Source: Streptomyces sp. CB01373
GTDB taxonomy: Bacteria; Actinomycetota; Actinomycetes; Streptomycetales; Streptomycetaceae
Length of the DNA stretch: 64,000 nt
NCBI RefSeq assembly: GCF_002803075.1
Contig: NZ_NNBK01000003.1
Span: 1-64,000, forward strand
Reading direction: 5' to 3'
Shown here one piece after another: positions 46,127 through 54,881 of this stretch (the first letter of the stretch is position 1; every line of letters begins with the position of its first letter). The translations under genes and the position numbers were made by a program. Under the pieces are notes generated by a model. That model searched no databases, was not told the DNA's origin, and saw nothing but the letters and a program-made list of their open reading frames with translations.

Positions 46127-46164
46127 AGAGCCCCCTCCGAAGCAGGTTCAGCGGATGGGGCTCT
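46127..46164 (+). terminator. Terminator-like hairpin after the SDR operon
   Basis: AGAGCCCC (46127-46134) pairs with GGGGCTCT (46157-46164), strengthened by TCCG/CGGA inside. No T run follows. A TATGGT box follows at about 46169 and may start the next transcript. Confidence 0.55.
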
Positions 46165-46219
46165 GCGGTATGGTCTGCCGACCCCGACCCCTTGGTATGG
46201 CAGATCGAGGAGCGTGCGC

Positions 46220-47797
46220 GTGTCCAACCGGAACCGATGCCTGCGGCCGGCGGTGGTGACCGCGGCCATGTCCCTGGTGGCCGGCTGCGGCGCCTTCTCC
46301 CACGGCGACCCGGAGGGCAAGGGGCCCATCGTCGTCGGGACCACGAGCGCCCCCAGCACCCTGGACCCGGCCGCTTCCTGGGACGGCTCCTGGGAGCTCT
46401 TCCGGAACATCTACCAGACCCTGCTGGCCTATCCGGACGGCGCGACCACGCCCCAGCCGGACGCCGCCGAGCGCTGCGAGTTCACCGACAGCGGCTACCA
46501 GACCTACCGCTGCCGACTGCGTCCGGACATGAGGTTCGCCGACGGGCACGCGCTGGACGCGCGAGCCGTCAAGTACTCGATCGACCGGATCAGGACCATC
46601 AACGTGGCCGGCGGCCCGGCGGGGCTGCTCGACAGCCTGGACCAGGTGCAGGTGACCGGCGACCGGGACGTGGTCTTCAAGCTGAACAAGCCCGACGCCA
46701 CCTTCCCCTTCGTGCTCGCCACACCTGCCATGTCGATCGTGGACCCCGACGACTACCCTGATCGCTCGCTGCGCGAGGACAACGAGGTCGACGGTTCCGG
46801 ACCGTACTCCCTGAAGGAGTACGACGAGGGCAAGAAGGCGGAGCTGGTCAGGAACGACCGCTACAAGGGGTTCGCCGACCGAAGAAACGACGCGGTGACC
46901 ATCCGCTACTTCCAGGACTCCGCCGCCATGGTCAAGGCGCTGCGGGACAAGCAGATCGACGTCACCTACCGGGGTCTGGGCGCCGACGACATCATCTCCC
47001 TGCAGCGCAAGGACACCAAGGACCTCCAGCTCGTGGAGGGCGCCGGCACCGACATCAGCTATCTGGTGTTCAACCCCAAGGACCGCTGGTCCGCCAGGCC
47101 GGCCGTACGCAAGGCCGTCGCGCAGGTCGTCGACCGCGCCGCCATCGCGCACAACGTCTACGACGACACGGTCGACCCGCTGTACTCCATGGTCCCCAAG
47201 GGCCTCACCGGCCACACCACGGCGTTCTTCGACGACTTCGGCGACCCCAGCGTCGCCAAGGCCCGCAAGATCCTCACTGACGCGGGCATCACCGGGAAGG
47301 TCCCGCTGACCTTCTGGTACACCACCGACCGCTACGGCTCGGAGACGGCCAAGGAGTTCGAGGAGCTCAAGCGGCAGCTCGACGGCTCCGGCCTGTTCAC
47401 GATCACGCTGAAGAGCCGGCCCTGGAAGACGTACGTCGTGGGCTACCAGAAGGGCGAGTACCCGGTGTTCGGGCGCGGCTGGTTCCCGGACTTCCCCGAC
47501 GCCGACAACTTCATCGCCCCGTTCGTGGGCGAGCAGAACGCGCTCGGCACGCCCTACCCGGCGCCGCAGATCACCAAGGAACTGCTCCCCGAGTCGCGCC
47601 GCGAGGCCGACCGCGCGAACGTGGTCGATCAGTTCCAGCAGGCGCAGCAGATCCTGGTGAACGACGCACGGCTGCTGCCACTGTGGCAGGGCAAGGTCTA
47701 CGTCGGCGCCAGCGAGGACATCTCCGGCGGCGAGCGGGCGCTCGACCCGTCGACGATCATGATGATGTGGGAGCTTTCCCGGAAGACCAGCTGGTAG
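46220..47797 (+). CDS. Extracellular solute-binding protein, family 5 (peptide/dipeptide type) lipoprotein
   Basis: 525 aa. Signal peptide with lipobox LVAGCG, then the family 5 fold: IVVGTTSAPSTLDPAAS, RNIYQTLLAYPDG, LRPDMRFADGHALDARAVKYSIDRI, VDGSGPYSL and the C-terminal ELSRKTSW. It binds oligopeptides or similar for an ABC importer. No permease or ATPase gene is adjacent, so it is an orphan binding protein. GTG 46220 is chosen because GAGGAG is 7 bases upstream; GTG 46214 would leave no room. Confidence 0.88.
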   Translation: MSNRNRCLRPAVVTAAMSLVAGCGAFSHGDPEGKGPIVVGTTSAPSTLDPAASWDGSWELFRNIYQTLLAYPDGATTPQPDAAERCEFTDSGYQTYRCRLRPDMRFADGHALDARAVKYSIDRIRTINVAGGPAGLLDSLDQVQVTGDRDVVFKLNKPDATFPFVLATPAMSIVDPDDYPDRSLREDNEVDGSGPYSLKEYDEGKKAELVRNDRYKGFADRRNDAVTIRYFQDSAAMVKALRDKQIDVTYRGLGADDIISLQRKDTKDLQLVEGAGTDISYLVFNPKDRWSARPAVRKAVAQVVDRAAIAHNVYDDTVDPLYSMVPKGLTGHTTAFFDDFGDPSVAKARKILTDAGITGKVPLTFWYTTDRYGSETAKEFEELKRQLDGSGLFTITLKSRPWKTYVVGYQKGEYPVFGRGWFPDFPDADNFIAPFVGEQNALGTPYPAPQITKELLPESRREADRANVVDQFQQAQQILVNDARLLPLWQGKVYVGASEDISGGERALDPSTIMMMWELSRKTSW

Positions 47798-47887
47798 GCG
47801 GGGCGTTCTCCCGGGCGGAGCCCGTTGTCAGTGGTCGCCTGTAGGTTCTGAGAACTGGAAGTGACCGCACATCGTGAGGACGTTGAC

Positions 47888-48571
47888 GTGACCGACACCG
47901 CCATGCTGCCCGAGTCCTGGCGCGGGGTTCTGGGCGACGAACTGCAGCAGCCCTACTTCAAGGAGCTGACCGAGTTCGTCGAGGAGGAGCGGGCGAAGGG
48001 CCCCGTCCACCCGCCGCGCGAGGAGGTCTTCGCCGCGCTGGACGCCACGCCGTACGACAAGGTGAAGGTCCTGATCCTCGGTCAGGACCCCTACCACGGC
48101 GAGGGTCAGGGTCATGGTCTGTGCTTCTCGGTGCGCCCCGGGGTGAAGGTCCCGCCGTCGCTGCGCAACATCTACAAGGAGATGCACGAGGAGCTGGGCA
48201 CGCCGATCCCGGACAACGGGTACCTGATGCCGTGGGCGCGGCAGGGCGTGCTGCTGCTGAACGCGGTGCTCACGGTGCGCGGTGGCGAGGCCAACTCCCA
48301 CAAGGGCCGCGGCTGGGAGCGGTTCACCGACGCGGTGATCCGCGCGGTGGCCGGCCGGCCCGACCCCGCGGTCTTCGTCCTGTGGGGCAACTACGCGCAG
48401 AAGAAGCTTCCGCTGATCGACGAGACCCGGCATGTGGTGATCAAGGGTGCGCACCCGTCGCCGCTGTCCGCGAAGAAGTTCTTCGGCTCCCGTCCGTTCA
48501 CGCAGATCAACGAGGCGGTGGCAGGGCAGGGGCACGAGCCGATCGACTGGCGGATCCCGAACCTGGGGTGA
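47888..48571 (+). CDS. ung: Uracil-DNA glycosylase (family 1)
   Basis: 227 aa. The water-activating loop GQDPYHG, the uracil-specificity strand LLLNAVLTV, and the DNA-intercalating HPSPLSAKK motif are complete. It removes uracil from DNA in base excision repair. GTG 47888 has GAGGA 8 bases upstream; the frame is open to 47861. A TAGGTT box is near 47841. Confidence 0.95.
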   Translation: MTDTAMLPESWRGVLGDELQQPYFKELTEFVEEERAKGPVHPPREEVFAALDATPYDKVKVLILGQDPYHGEGQGHGLCFSVRPGVKVPPSLRNIYKEMHEELGTPIPDNGYLMPWARQGVLLLNAVLTVRGGEANSHKGRGWERFTDAVIRAVAGRPDPAVFVLWGNYAQKKLPLIDETRHVVIKGAHPSPLSAKKFFGSRPFTQINEAVAGQGHEPIDWRIPNLG

Positions 48572-48660
48572 CGTGGGCGCGGGGGCGCCCTGATCGGCGG
48601 CGGTCGCGGTTAGCGTCGTGGGCGGAGGCGTGGGCCGGGGACAGATCTGGAGGGCGTGCG

Positions 48661-49179
48661 GTGGTGGAGCGACAGGAGCAGGCGTCGTCGGACGCCGTGC
48701 TGACACGGATCGGGCAGGGCGTCCTGCTGCATCACGCCGGGGACCGCGAGGAGGCCCGGGGCCGCTTCCTGGCCCTGTGGGCTGAGATCGGCGAGGACGG
48801 CGACCCGCTGCACCGCTGCACGCTGGCCCACTACATGGCCGACACCCAGGACGATCCCGCGGACGAGCTGGCCTGGGATCTCAGGGCGCTCTTGGCGGCC
48901 CAGGAGCTCACGGGGGACCGGCGCGCCGAGCGCGAGGGCGCGCCCGCGGCCCGTGCCCTGTACCCGTCCCTGCACCTCAACCTCGCCGCCGACTACGCGA
49001 AGCTCGACCACCGCGAGGCCGCCCGCGACCATCTCCACCACGCCCGCACCGCGGCGGGCGCGCTCGGCCGCGACAGCTACGGCGACGGCGTCCGCTCGGC
49101 CATCCAGCGCCTCGCACTGCGACTGGGCGAGGACGGACCAGGCCCGTCCCAGGGGGGCCCACCGCGGCAGCGCTCGTAG
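48661..49179 (+). CDS. Helical (TPR-like) hypothetical protein
   Basis: 172 aa, no membrane segment. The sequence is nearly all amphipathic helix with repeat-like pairs (QGVLLHHAGDREEARGRFLAL, LHLNLAADYAKLDHREAARDHL), as in tetratricopeptide proteins. The C-terminal tail is Gly/Pro/Gln-rich. It is a conserved Streptomyces protein of unknown function. GTG 48661 follows GGAGGG by 6 bases. Confidence 0.75.
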   Translation: MVERQEQASSDAVLTRIGQGVLLHHAGDREEARGRFLALWAEIGEDGDPLHRCTLAHYMADTQDDPADELAWDLRALLAAQELTGDRRAEREGAPAARALYPSLHLNLAADYAKLDHREAARDHLHHARTAAGALGRDSYGDGVRSAIQRLALRLGEDGPGPSQGGPPRQRS

Positions 49180-49225
49180 GCCGGGCCCGGGGTCCCGGCC
49201 GCTCGCAATCCCGGCGGCTCCGGTG

Positions 49226-49708
49226 TCAGCGGTCGTACGTCTGGTGGCAGATTCTGGTCTCCGGGCTGTCCGGTTTCCAGCCGCCGTACTGTCGGCCGAG
49301 GGCGCAGAAATCCGTGTTCGGAGGCAGGGCGTGCTTGGCGCCGGGGTGGTGGGCGCGCGGCGGGGACGCGGGCCGTGGGTGCCGGGGGGCCGCGTGCGCC
49401 GGGGGCCGGGCGGGGGAGTGGGCCGGTGCCGGGGGCTGCCGCTTGCCGGGCGGCGCCGCCTCGGACGGCATTCGGGGCGGTGTCGCCGGGGTGGAGGAAT
49501 GGCGCGGGTCGCCGATGCGTTCCAGGGCCTCGCGGGCGGGCGCCTGCACGGCCGGGTGTCCGGCCTTGCCGTCCGGGCTCGGTACGGAGAGCGGGGTGGT
49601 GGCCGCCGCCGGGCCGGGCGCCGGCGGCCGCTGGACCGTGACACAGCCGGAGAGGGCCGAGACGGCCACGGAGACCAGGAGCGTTGCGGTGGTCGTCGTA
49701 CGATGCAC
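49226..49708 (-). CDS. Hypothetical lipoprotein with proline-rich linker
   Basis: 160 aa. Signal peptide TTTTATLLVSVAVSALSGC with a lipobox Cys, then about 100 residues rich in Pro, Ala and His (PAHSPARPPAHAAPRHPRP) that should be extended in the cell wall, and a short conserved C-terminal motif (NTDFCALGRQYGGW, then ETRICHQTYDR) with two Cys that may form a disulfide. Function unknown. The start GTG 49708 has no RBS. Its 3' end is 46 bases from the convergent gene. Confidence 0.65.
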   Translation of the reverse strand: MHRTTTTATLLVSVAVSALSGCVTVQRPPAPGPAAATTPLSVPSPDGKAGHPAVQAPAREALERIGDPRHSSTPATPPRMPSEAAPPGKRQPPAPAHSPARPPAHAAPRHPRPASPPRAHHPGAKHALPPNTDFCALGRQYGGWKPDSPETRICHQTYDR

Positions 49709-49834
49709 CCGCGCAACTCTGCTGGGTCCGGAGCGTGATCGGAACGCGGTCGGGCGGAGGATGCCACGGACGGGTGATCCTGGGCCCCGTAAGGGGTGTG
49801 CCACCGCGCCCGCGGCTGACGCCGGGTGCCGGGT

Positions 49835-50350
49835 TCAGTCCCCGCTCGCACCGTCGATCCGCTCGCGGAGCAGATCGGCGTGCCCGTTGTGCCGGGCGTA
49901 CTCCTCGATCATGTGGGTGTAGATCCACCGCAGGTTGAACGGTTCGCCGGTGCGCCTGCTCTTGCCCTGCGACAGCTCGTCCAGGCCGTGGCCCGCGGCG
50001 TTCCGGCGGGCGGTCTCGATCTCGGACTGCCAGGTGGCGTACGCCTCCGCCCAGGTGTCCGCGTCGGTGACGTGGAAGTCGCCGTCCGGGTCCTGCTCGC
50101 TGAAGTAGATCGGTCCGAGGTCGTCCAGTAGGAGCATATTGCGGAACCAGTGCCTCTCCACCTCGGCCATGTGCCGCACCAGACCCATCAGGGTCAGTTC
50201 GGAGGGCTCCACGGACGCGGTGCGCAACTGCTCGTCGGTCAGGCCCTCGCACTTCCACGCCAGCGTCTGCCGGTGGTAGTCCAACCAGCCTTCCAGCATG
50301 GCGCGTTCGGAGGCGTTCGTGGCGGGCTCTTGTCGTCGCTCGGTCGTCAT
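49835..50350 (-). CDS. DinB superfamily protein (DUF664)
   Basis: 171 aa four-helix bundle. Metal-binding histidines occur in GLVRHMAEVERHWFRNM and HMIEEYARHNGHADLLRERI, the usual DinB pattern of three His. In actinobacteria such proteins often act as mycothiol-dependent S-transferases; this is inference from family only. CAAGAT lies 6 bases before ATG 50350, suggesting a leaderless mRNA. It is 28 bases downstream of the tetR-type gene on the same strand. Confidence 0.85.
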   Translation of the reverse strand: MTTERRQEPATNASERAMLEGWLDYHRQTLAWKCEGLTDEQLRTASVEPSELTLMGLVRHMAEVERHWFRNMLLLDDLGPIYFSEQDPDGDFHVTDADTWAEAYATWQSEIETARRNAAGHGLDELSQGKSRRTGEPFNLRWIYTHMIEEYARHNGHADLLRERIDGASGD

Positions 50351-50378
50351 GCCCTGATCTTGGCCCGCACCCGGGCCG

Positions 50379-50987
50379 TTACACCACGGGTTTTCCGGTG
50401 CCGAACATCCCCTCCAGCAACTCCCGCAGCCCCGCGCGCAGTTCGTCCAGCTCCGGTACCCGTGCGTGGAAGGACCCCGCCACGCAGGAGTACATGAGCC
50501 CGTCCGCCCAGGCGACCAGGGACAGTACGTGCCGCTCCGGGGCGGTCGAGCCCATCGCCGAGACCAGCGCGCCGAGTTGGTCGCGGAAACGGGCACCCGC
50601 CGCGTCGAAGTGGGAGCGCAGCTCCGGGCGGCGGGTGGCCTCAAGGGAGAGTTCGTAGCGGGCGAGAGTCAGGGCCCGGTTGCGGGTCAGGGCGCGGTGG
50701 GTGGCCAGTGCCAGTCCGTCCACCAGCGAGTCGAGACCTCCGGTGCGCGGGTCGGGCATCTCGTGCAGCGCCAGCACCCGCGCCTCACGCTCGGCCAGCC
50801 GCCGCACCGCCAGTTCCAGCAGGGCCTGCCGGGTGCGGGCGAGGTTCGACGTCGAGCCCTGCGGCAACCCGGCCCTCTCGTCGACCGCCCGGTGCGTCAG
50901 ACCACGCATCCCGCGCTCGGCGACCAGAGCGAGCGCGGTGTCGGCGACGAGATCGGCGCGCTGAGCGCTCTCGGGACGTGCGGACAT
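50379..50987 (-). CDS. TetR-family transcriptional regulator
   Basis: 202 aa. N-terminal HTH: ADLVADTALALVAERGMRGLTHRAVDERAGLPQGSTSNL; all-helical C-terminal ligand and dimer domain (ATHRALTRNRALTLARYELS, ADGLMYSCVAGSFHARVPEL). TAGGTT lies 7 bases before ATG 50987, so the transcript is leaderless. Two matching palindromes in the divergent region (51029-51042, 51063-51076) are its probable operators; the target is the FAD monooxygenase gene. Confidence 0.88.
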   Translation of the reverse strand: MSARPESAQRADLVADTALALVAERGMRGLTHRAVDERAGLPQGSTSNLARTRQALLELAVRRLAEREARVLALHEMPDPRTGGLDSLVDGLALATHRALTRNRALTLARYELSLEATRRPELRSHFDAAGARFRDQLGALVSAMGSTAPERHVLSLVAWADGLMYSCVAGSFHARVPELDELRAGLRELLEGMFGTGKPVV

Positions 50988-51028
50988 GGAGATCAACCTA
51001 CCCGGCGACTGCACCCCTGGTGACTGGC

Positions 51029-51042
51029 ACTACGTCCGTAGT
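51029..51042. promoter_or_regulatory. TetR operator 1
   Basis: ACTACG-TC-CGTAGT, a perfect 6-bp inverted repeat with a 2-base centre. It overlaps a TAGTAT -10-like box at 51039-51044 that could drive the monooxygenase gene. Confidence 0.7.
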
Positions 51043-51062
51043 ATCGTCGAATCCACCGGTCC

Positions 51063-51076
51063 ACTACAGATGTAGT
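51063..51076. promoter_or_regulatory. TetR operator 2
   Basis: ACTACA-GA-TGTAGT, the same palindrome type as operator 1 with centres 34 bp apart, located in the 5' leader of the monooxygenase gene. Confidence 0.68.
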
Positions 51077-51096
51077 CCCCCTGTGCAGGAGGAGCC

Positions 51097-52281
51097 ATGC
51101 CCGAGCAGCCACGCGCCGTCGTCATCGGAGGCGGTATCGCAGGACTCACCGCGGCCGCGGCCCTGCACCTCGGTGGGCGGCAGGTCACCGTGCTGGAACG
51201 GGCGCCCTCCCTTGAGCCCGTCGGCGCCGCCATCTCGCTCTCCCCGAATGCCTTGCGCGCCCTGGACGTCCTCGGCGTCGGCGACCGGATCCGTGATCTC
51301 GCCGCCTGGCAGGGCGAGGGCGGACTGCGCAGCCCGTCCGGCCGCTGGATCGCCAGGACGGACGCCGCCGCGGCGGCCGAGCGGTTCGGCGGCCCTCTCG
51401 TTCTGCTGCACCGGGCCACCCTGATCGACACCGTGGCCGCGCTCCTCCCGCCCGGCACCGTCCGTACGGCCGCCGAGGCACGCCTTGCCGACCCCGGGGA
51501 CGACCACCGCCCGGCCCGCGTGAGCACCCCCGACGGCGACCTGGAAGCCGACCTGGTGGTGGCCGCCGACGGCGTCCACTCCGCCGTGCGCCGCACGCTG
51601 TTCCCCGGTCATCCCGGTGCCGTCTACGCCGGATTCACCACCTGGCGGGTCGTGGTCCCCGTGCCCGGCGCCGAGTTCGCCTCCCACGAGACCTGGGGCA
51701 GGGGATGTCTCTGGGGCACGCACCCGCTCAAGGACGGCAGGGTCTACGCGTACGCCGCCGCCGTCACGCCCGCCGGACAGCGCGCGGCCGATGACGAGCA
51801 GGCCGAACTCCTGCGCCGCTTCGGGCACTGGCACGACCCGATCCCCGCCGTTCTCGCCGCCGCCCGCCCCGAGGATGTGCTGCGTCACGACGTCCACCAC
51901 ATCGCCCGGCCGCTGCCCACCCACCACCGCGGCCGGACCGTGCTGATCGGCGACGCCGCCCACGCCATGCCGCCGACCCTCGGGCAGGGCGGCAACCAGG
52001 CCATCGAGGACGCCGTCGTCCTCGCCCACCACGCCGACGACCTCGCCGCCCACACCGCGGCCCGGCTGCCCCGCACGACCGCGGTCGCCCGCCGGGCCGT
52101 CAGGGCCGCGCGGCTGGACCTCATGCGCAACCGCGCCGGGATCGCCCTGCGCGACAGCGCGATCGCCGCGCTGTCCAGGATCAGCCCGGACCTGCTCCTG
52201 CGCGGCTTCGACGACATCGCCGACTGGCGTCCGCCGCAGCCCCCGTATGCTGCCGTGCAGTCAGGCACGGCGGAGCGGTGA
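51097..52281 (+). CDS. FAD-dependent monooxygenase (aromatic hydroxylase type)
   Basis: 394 aa. Group A flavoprotein monooxygenase: Rossmann GGGIAGLTAAAALHLGG, the DG motif VVAADGVHSAVRRTLF, and the GD motif GDAAHAMPPTLGQGGNQAIEDAV. It uses NAD(P)H and O2 to hydroxylate an aromatic or similar compound. AGGAGGA precedes ATG 51097. The divergent TetR gene with two operators implies induction by substrate. The next gene starts 10 bases after its stop. Confidence 0.9.
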   Translation: MPEQPRAVVIGGGIAGLTAAAALHLGGRQVTVLERAPSLEPVGAAISLSPNALRALDVLGVGDRIRDLAAWQGEGGLRSPSGRWIARTDAAAAAERFGGPLVLLHRATLIDTVAALLPPGTVRTAAEARLADPGDDHRPARVSTPDGDLEADLVVAADGVHSAVRRTLFPGHPGAVYAGFTTWRVVVPVPGAEFASHETWGRGCLWGTHPLKDGRVYAYAAAVTPAGQRAADDEQAELLRRFGHWHDPIPAVLAAARPEDVLRHDVHHIARPLPTHHRGRTVLIGDAAHAMPPTLGQGGNQAIEDAVVLAHHADDLAAHTAARLPRTTAVARRAVRAARLDLMRNRAGIALRDSAIAALSRISPDLLLRGFDDIADWRPPQPPYAAVQSGTAER

Positions 52282-52291
52282 AGGAGCCCAG

Positions 52292-53203
52292 GTGAAGGTC
52301 GGCTGCATCGGACTCGGCGACATCGCGCAGAAGGCGTATCTGCCGGTGCTCGGCTTCCAACCCGGGATCGACCTGCACCTGCAGACCCGGACGCCCGAGA
52401 CGCTCCGGCGGGTTGCCGACAGCCTGCACCTGCCCGCGGAGCGGCGCCACGCCGACCTGGACTCCCTGCTCTCCCAGGGCCTCGACGCCGCCTTCGTGCA
52501 CGCCCCCACCGCCGTCCACCCGCAGATCGTCACCCGGCTCCTGGAGGCGGGCGTGCCGACGTACGTGGACAAGCCGCTCGCCTACGAACTCGCCGACTCC
52601 GCGCGTCTGGTCGGGCTCGCCGAGGAGCGGGGCGTCTCGCTCATGGTCGGCTTCAACCGGCGCCACGCACCCGGCTACACGCAGTGCGCCGACCATCCCC
52701 GCGAGCTGATCCTGATGCAGAAGAACCGCGTCGGACTGCCCGAGGAACCGCGCACGATGATCCTCGACGACTTCATCCACGTCGTGGACACCCTGCGGTT
52801 CCTGGTGCCGGGCCAGGTCGACGACGTCACCGTACGCGCGCGTGTGCGTGACGGCCTGCTCCACCACGTCGTGCTGCAGCTCGCCGGGGACGGATTCACC
52901 GCGCTCGGCGTGATGAACCGGCTCAGCGGCTCGGCGGAGGAGATCCTCGAGGTCTCCGGGCAGGACACCAAACGGCAGGTGGTGAACCTCGCCGAGACCG
53001 TCGACCACAAGGGGCAGCCGACCGTGCGCCGGCGCGGCGACTGGGTGCCCGTCGCCCGGCAGCGCGGCATCGAGCAGGCCGTGCTGTTCTTCCTCGACGC
53101 CGTACGCGCCGGGAAGGTGCTCAGCGCCAGTGACGCGCTGGAGACCCACGAACTGTGCGAACGGGTGGTACGGACGGTTCTGGAGCGCTCCGGCGCCGCC
53201 TGA
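52292..53203 (+). CDS. Gfo/Idh/MocA family oxidoreductase
   Basis: 303 aa. N-terminal Rossmann fold (VKVGCIGLGDIAQKAYLP), the catalytic-lysine motif YVDKPLA and HAPTAVHPQIV, GFNRRHAPGY in the middle. It acts on a sugar, inositol or similar polyol with NAD(P); the specific substrate is unknown. AGGAG is 5 bases before GTG 52292, and it follows the monooxygenase closely, so they probably share a transcript. Its last 83 bases overlap the convergent lnt gene. Confidence 0.86.
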   Translation: MKVGCIGLGDIAQKAYLPVLGFQPGIDLHLQTRTPETLRRVADSLHLPAERRHADLDSLLSQGLDAAFVHAPTAVHPQIVTRLLEAGVPTYVDKPLAYELADSARLVGLAEERGVSLMVGFNRRHAPGYTQCADHPRELILMQKNRVGLPEEPRTMILDDFIHVVDTLRFLVPGQVDDVTVRARVRDGLLHHVVLQLAGDGFTALGVMNRLSGSAEEILEVSGQDTKRQVVNLAETVDHKGQPTVRRRGDWVPVARQRGIEQAVLFFLDAVRAGKVLSASDALETHELCERVVRTVLERSGAA

Positions 53204-54710
53204 GCGCCCGCACGCTCTCCGCCGCGCCCAGCACGGCCAGCACCAGCAGCGCGCCGTGCGCGGGCCTGTCGCCGAAGCGGACGTACAGGGTGACGCCGTG
53301 CGCGGTCGGCACGTCGTACACGCGCGCGGTGCCCTCGTCCGTGCCCAGCCAGGAGCCGACGCGCTGCCCGAGCGGGCCGTACGCGGCGGACACGCCCGTC
53401 AGCGTCGCGTGCACCATCGGCCGCCCGGTCTCGGCGGCGCGCAGCGCGGCCAGCGAGGCATGCTGCTCGGGAGCCCAGCTCTGCTGGAAGGTCGACGTCG
53501 AGGACTGCGCGAGCAGCACCCGCGCGCCGTCCTGCGCGAGGTGCCGGCTCATGTCGGGGAAGGCCGTCTCGAAGCAGATCATCGGGCCGACGCGCAGGCC
53601 GTGGCCGACGTTCATCACCACCTGCCGGGTGCCCCGCCCGCGGTCCTCGCCCGCGGCCCGGCCGACGGAGGTCGCCCAGCCGAGCACCGAGCGGGCCGGG
53701 ACGTACTCGCCGAACGGGACGAGCCGCATCTTGTCGTAGCGCTCGCCGGTCGGGCCGTCCGGTCCGACGAGGACCGAGCTCTTGTATATGCCCGGCCGGT
53801 CCGAGCGCCGGGCGTCCACGTTGACCAGCACGTCGGCGCCGGCCTCGCGGGAGAGCGCCGCTACGCGCCGCGCCAGGTCCGGCCGGTGGCCCAGGTCGAA
53901 GCCGACACTGCTCTCGCCCCAGACGACCAGGTCGGGGTGCTGCCCCACCAGCCGGCGGGTCAGCTGCTCCTCCAGGTCGAACCGCCGCTGCCCGCTCTCG
54001 ATGCCGGCCACGACGCCCGGCTGCACGACGGCGATCCGGGCGTGGCCGTCGACGTCGGGGCGCGGCGCCCACACCCACGCCGCGGAGGTCGCCGCGGCCA
54101 TGGCCGCGAGACCGGCCACCGCGGTCACCCGGGGCGCGCGGACCGCGACCGTCTGCCGGGGGACCAGCAGTGCGACGGCCACATTGACGGCCACCACCAG
54201 GAAGCTCAGCAGCCACACTCCGCCCACCGAGGCCAGCCGCAACGCAGGGGGCACCTGCCACTGGCTGGAGCCCAGCATGCCCCACGGCCCGCCCAGCGCC
54301 TGCCAGGACCGGACGAGCTCGACCGCCAGCCACGCCGACGGCAGCACGACCAGCGCGGCCGCCGCCCGCCCCGGCGAGGGCGTCCCCGCCAGGAACCGCC
54401 GCACCAGCCGGCCCCAGGGCGCCCACAGCAGGCCCATCAGCGCGGAGAGCACGACGGTGAACACGTTCAGGTTCGGCAGCAGCCAGTGGAAGACGGCCAG
54501 CATGAACCCCAGCCCGCCGAACCAGCCGTCGTACGCCGCCCGCCTCCCGGTCGGAGCGGAACGGGCCAGCAGGATCCACGGAACCAGCGCGACGTAGGCG
54601 AACCACCACAGCGACGGCGCGGGGAAGGCGAACACGAACAGGGCACCCGCGAGCGCGGCCAGCACCGAGCGCCGCCACGGGGAGGTGAGCCACCGATCGA
54701 ACGTTTTCAT
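53121..54710 (-). CDS. lnt: Apolipoprotein N-acyltransferase
   Basis: 529 aa. About eight N-terminal transmembrane helices, then a nitrilase-type domain facing outside. The catalytic triad is visible: Glu in VVWGESSVGF, Lys in ERYDKMRLVPFGEY and Cys379 in MICFETAF. It adds the third acyl chain to the N-terminal Cys of lipoproteins. It matches the several lipoproteins in this window. ATG 54710 starts MKTFDRWLTSPWRRS. The 3' end runs into the last 83 bases of the Gfo-type gene. Confidence 0.93.
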   Translation of the reverse strand: MKTFDRWLTSPWRRSVLAALAGALFVFAFPAPSLWWFAYVALVPWILLARSAPTGRRAAYDGWFGGLGFMLAVFHWLLPNLNVFTVVLSALMGLLWAPWGRLVRRFLAGTPSPGRAAAALVVLPSAWLAVELVRSWQALGGPWGMLGSSQWQVPPALRLASVGGVWLLSFLVVAVNVAVALLVPRQTVAVRAPRVTAVAGLAAMAAATSAAWVWAPRPDVDGHARIAVVQPGVVAGIESGQRRFDLEEQLTRRLVGQHPDLVVWGESSVGFDLGHRPDLARRVAALSREAGADVLVNVDARRSDRPGIYKSSVLVGPDGPTGERYDKMRLVPFGEYVPARSVLGWATSVGRAAGEDRGRGTRQVVMNVGHGLRVGPMICFETAFPDMSRHLAQDGARVLLAQSSTSTFQQSWAPEQHASLAALRAAETGRPMVHATLTGVSAAYGPLGQRVGSWLGTDEGTARVYDVPTAHGVTLYVRFGDRPAHGALLVLAVLGAAESVRALRRRRSAPEPSVPPVRTVRGSPARHWR

Positions 54711-54881
54711 ACGGTGCCCTCCTACCCCCGGATGGCTCCAGTGTGCGCGTCCCGCGGGCGCCCCGGAAGATCGCGTCCGGAGGGCCGGAGAGGAACGCTG
54801 AATCCTTGCCTCCGCGCACGGGCGGCAGCGGTCCTAGGATGATCACATGGGGTGTGGTCGCTCGGTGCTGCGGAGGTCTCA

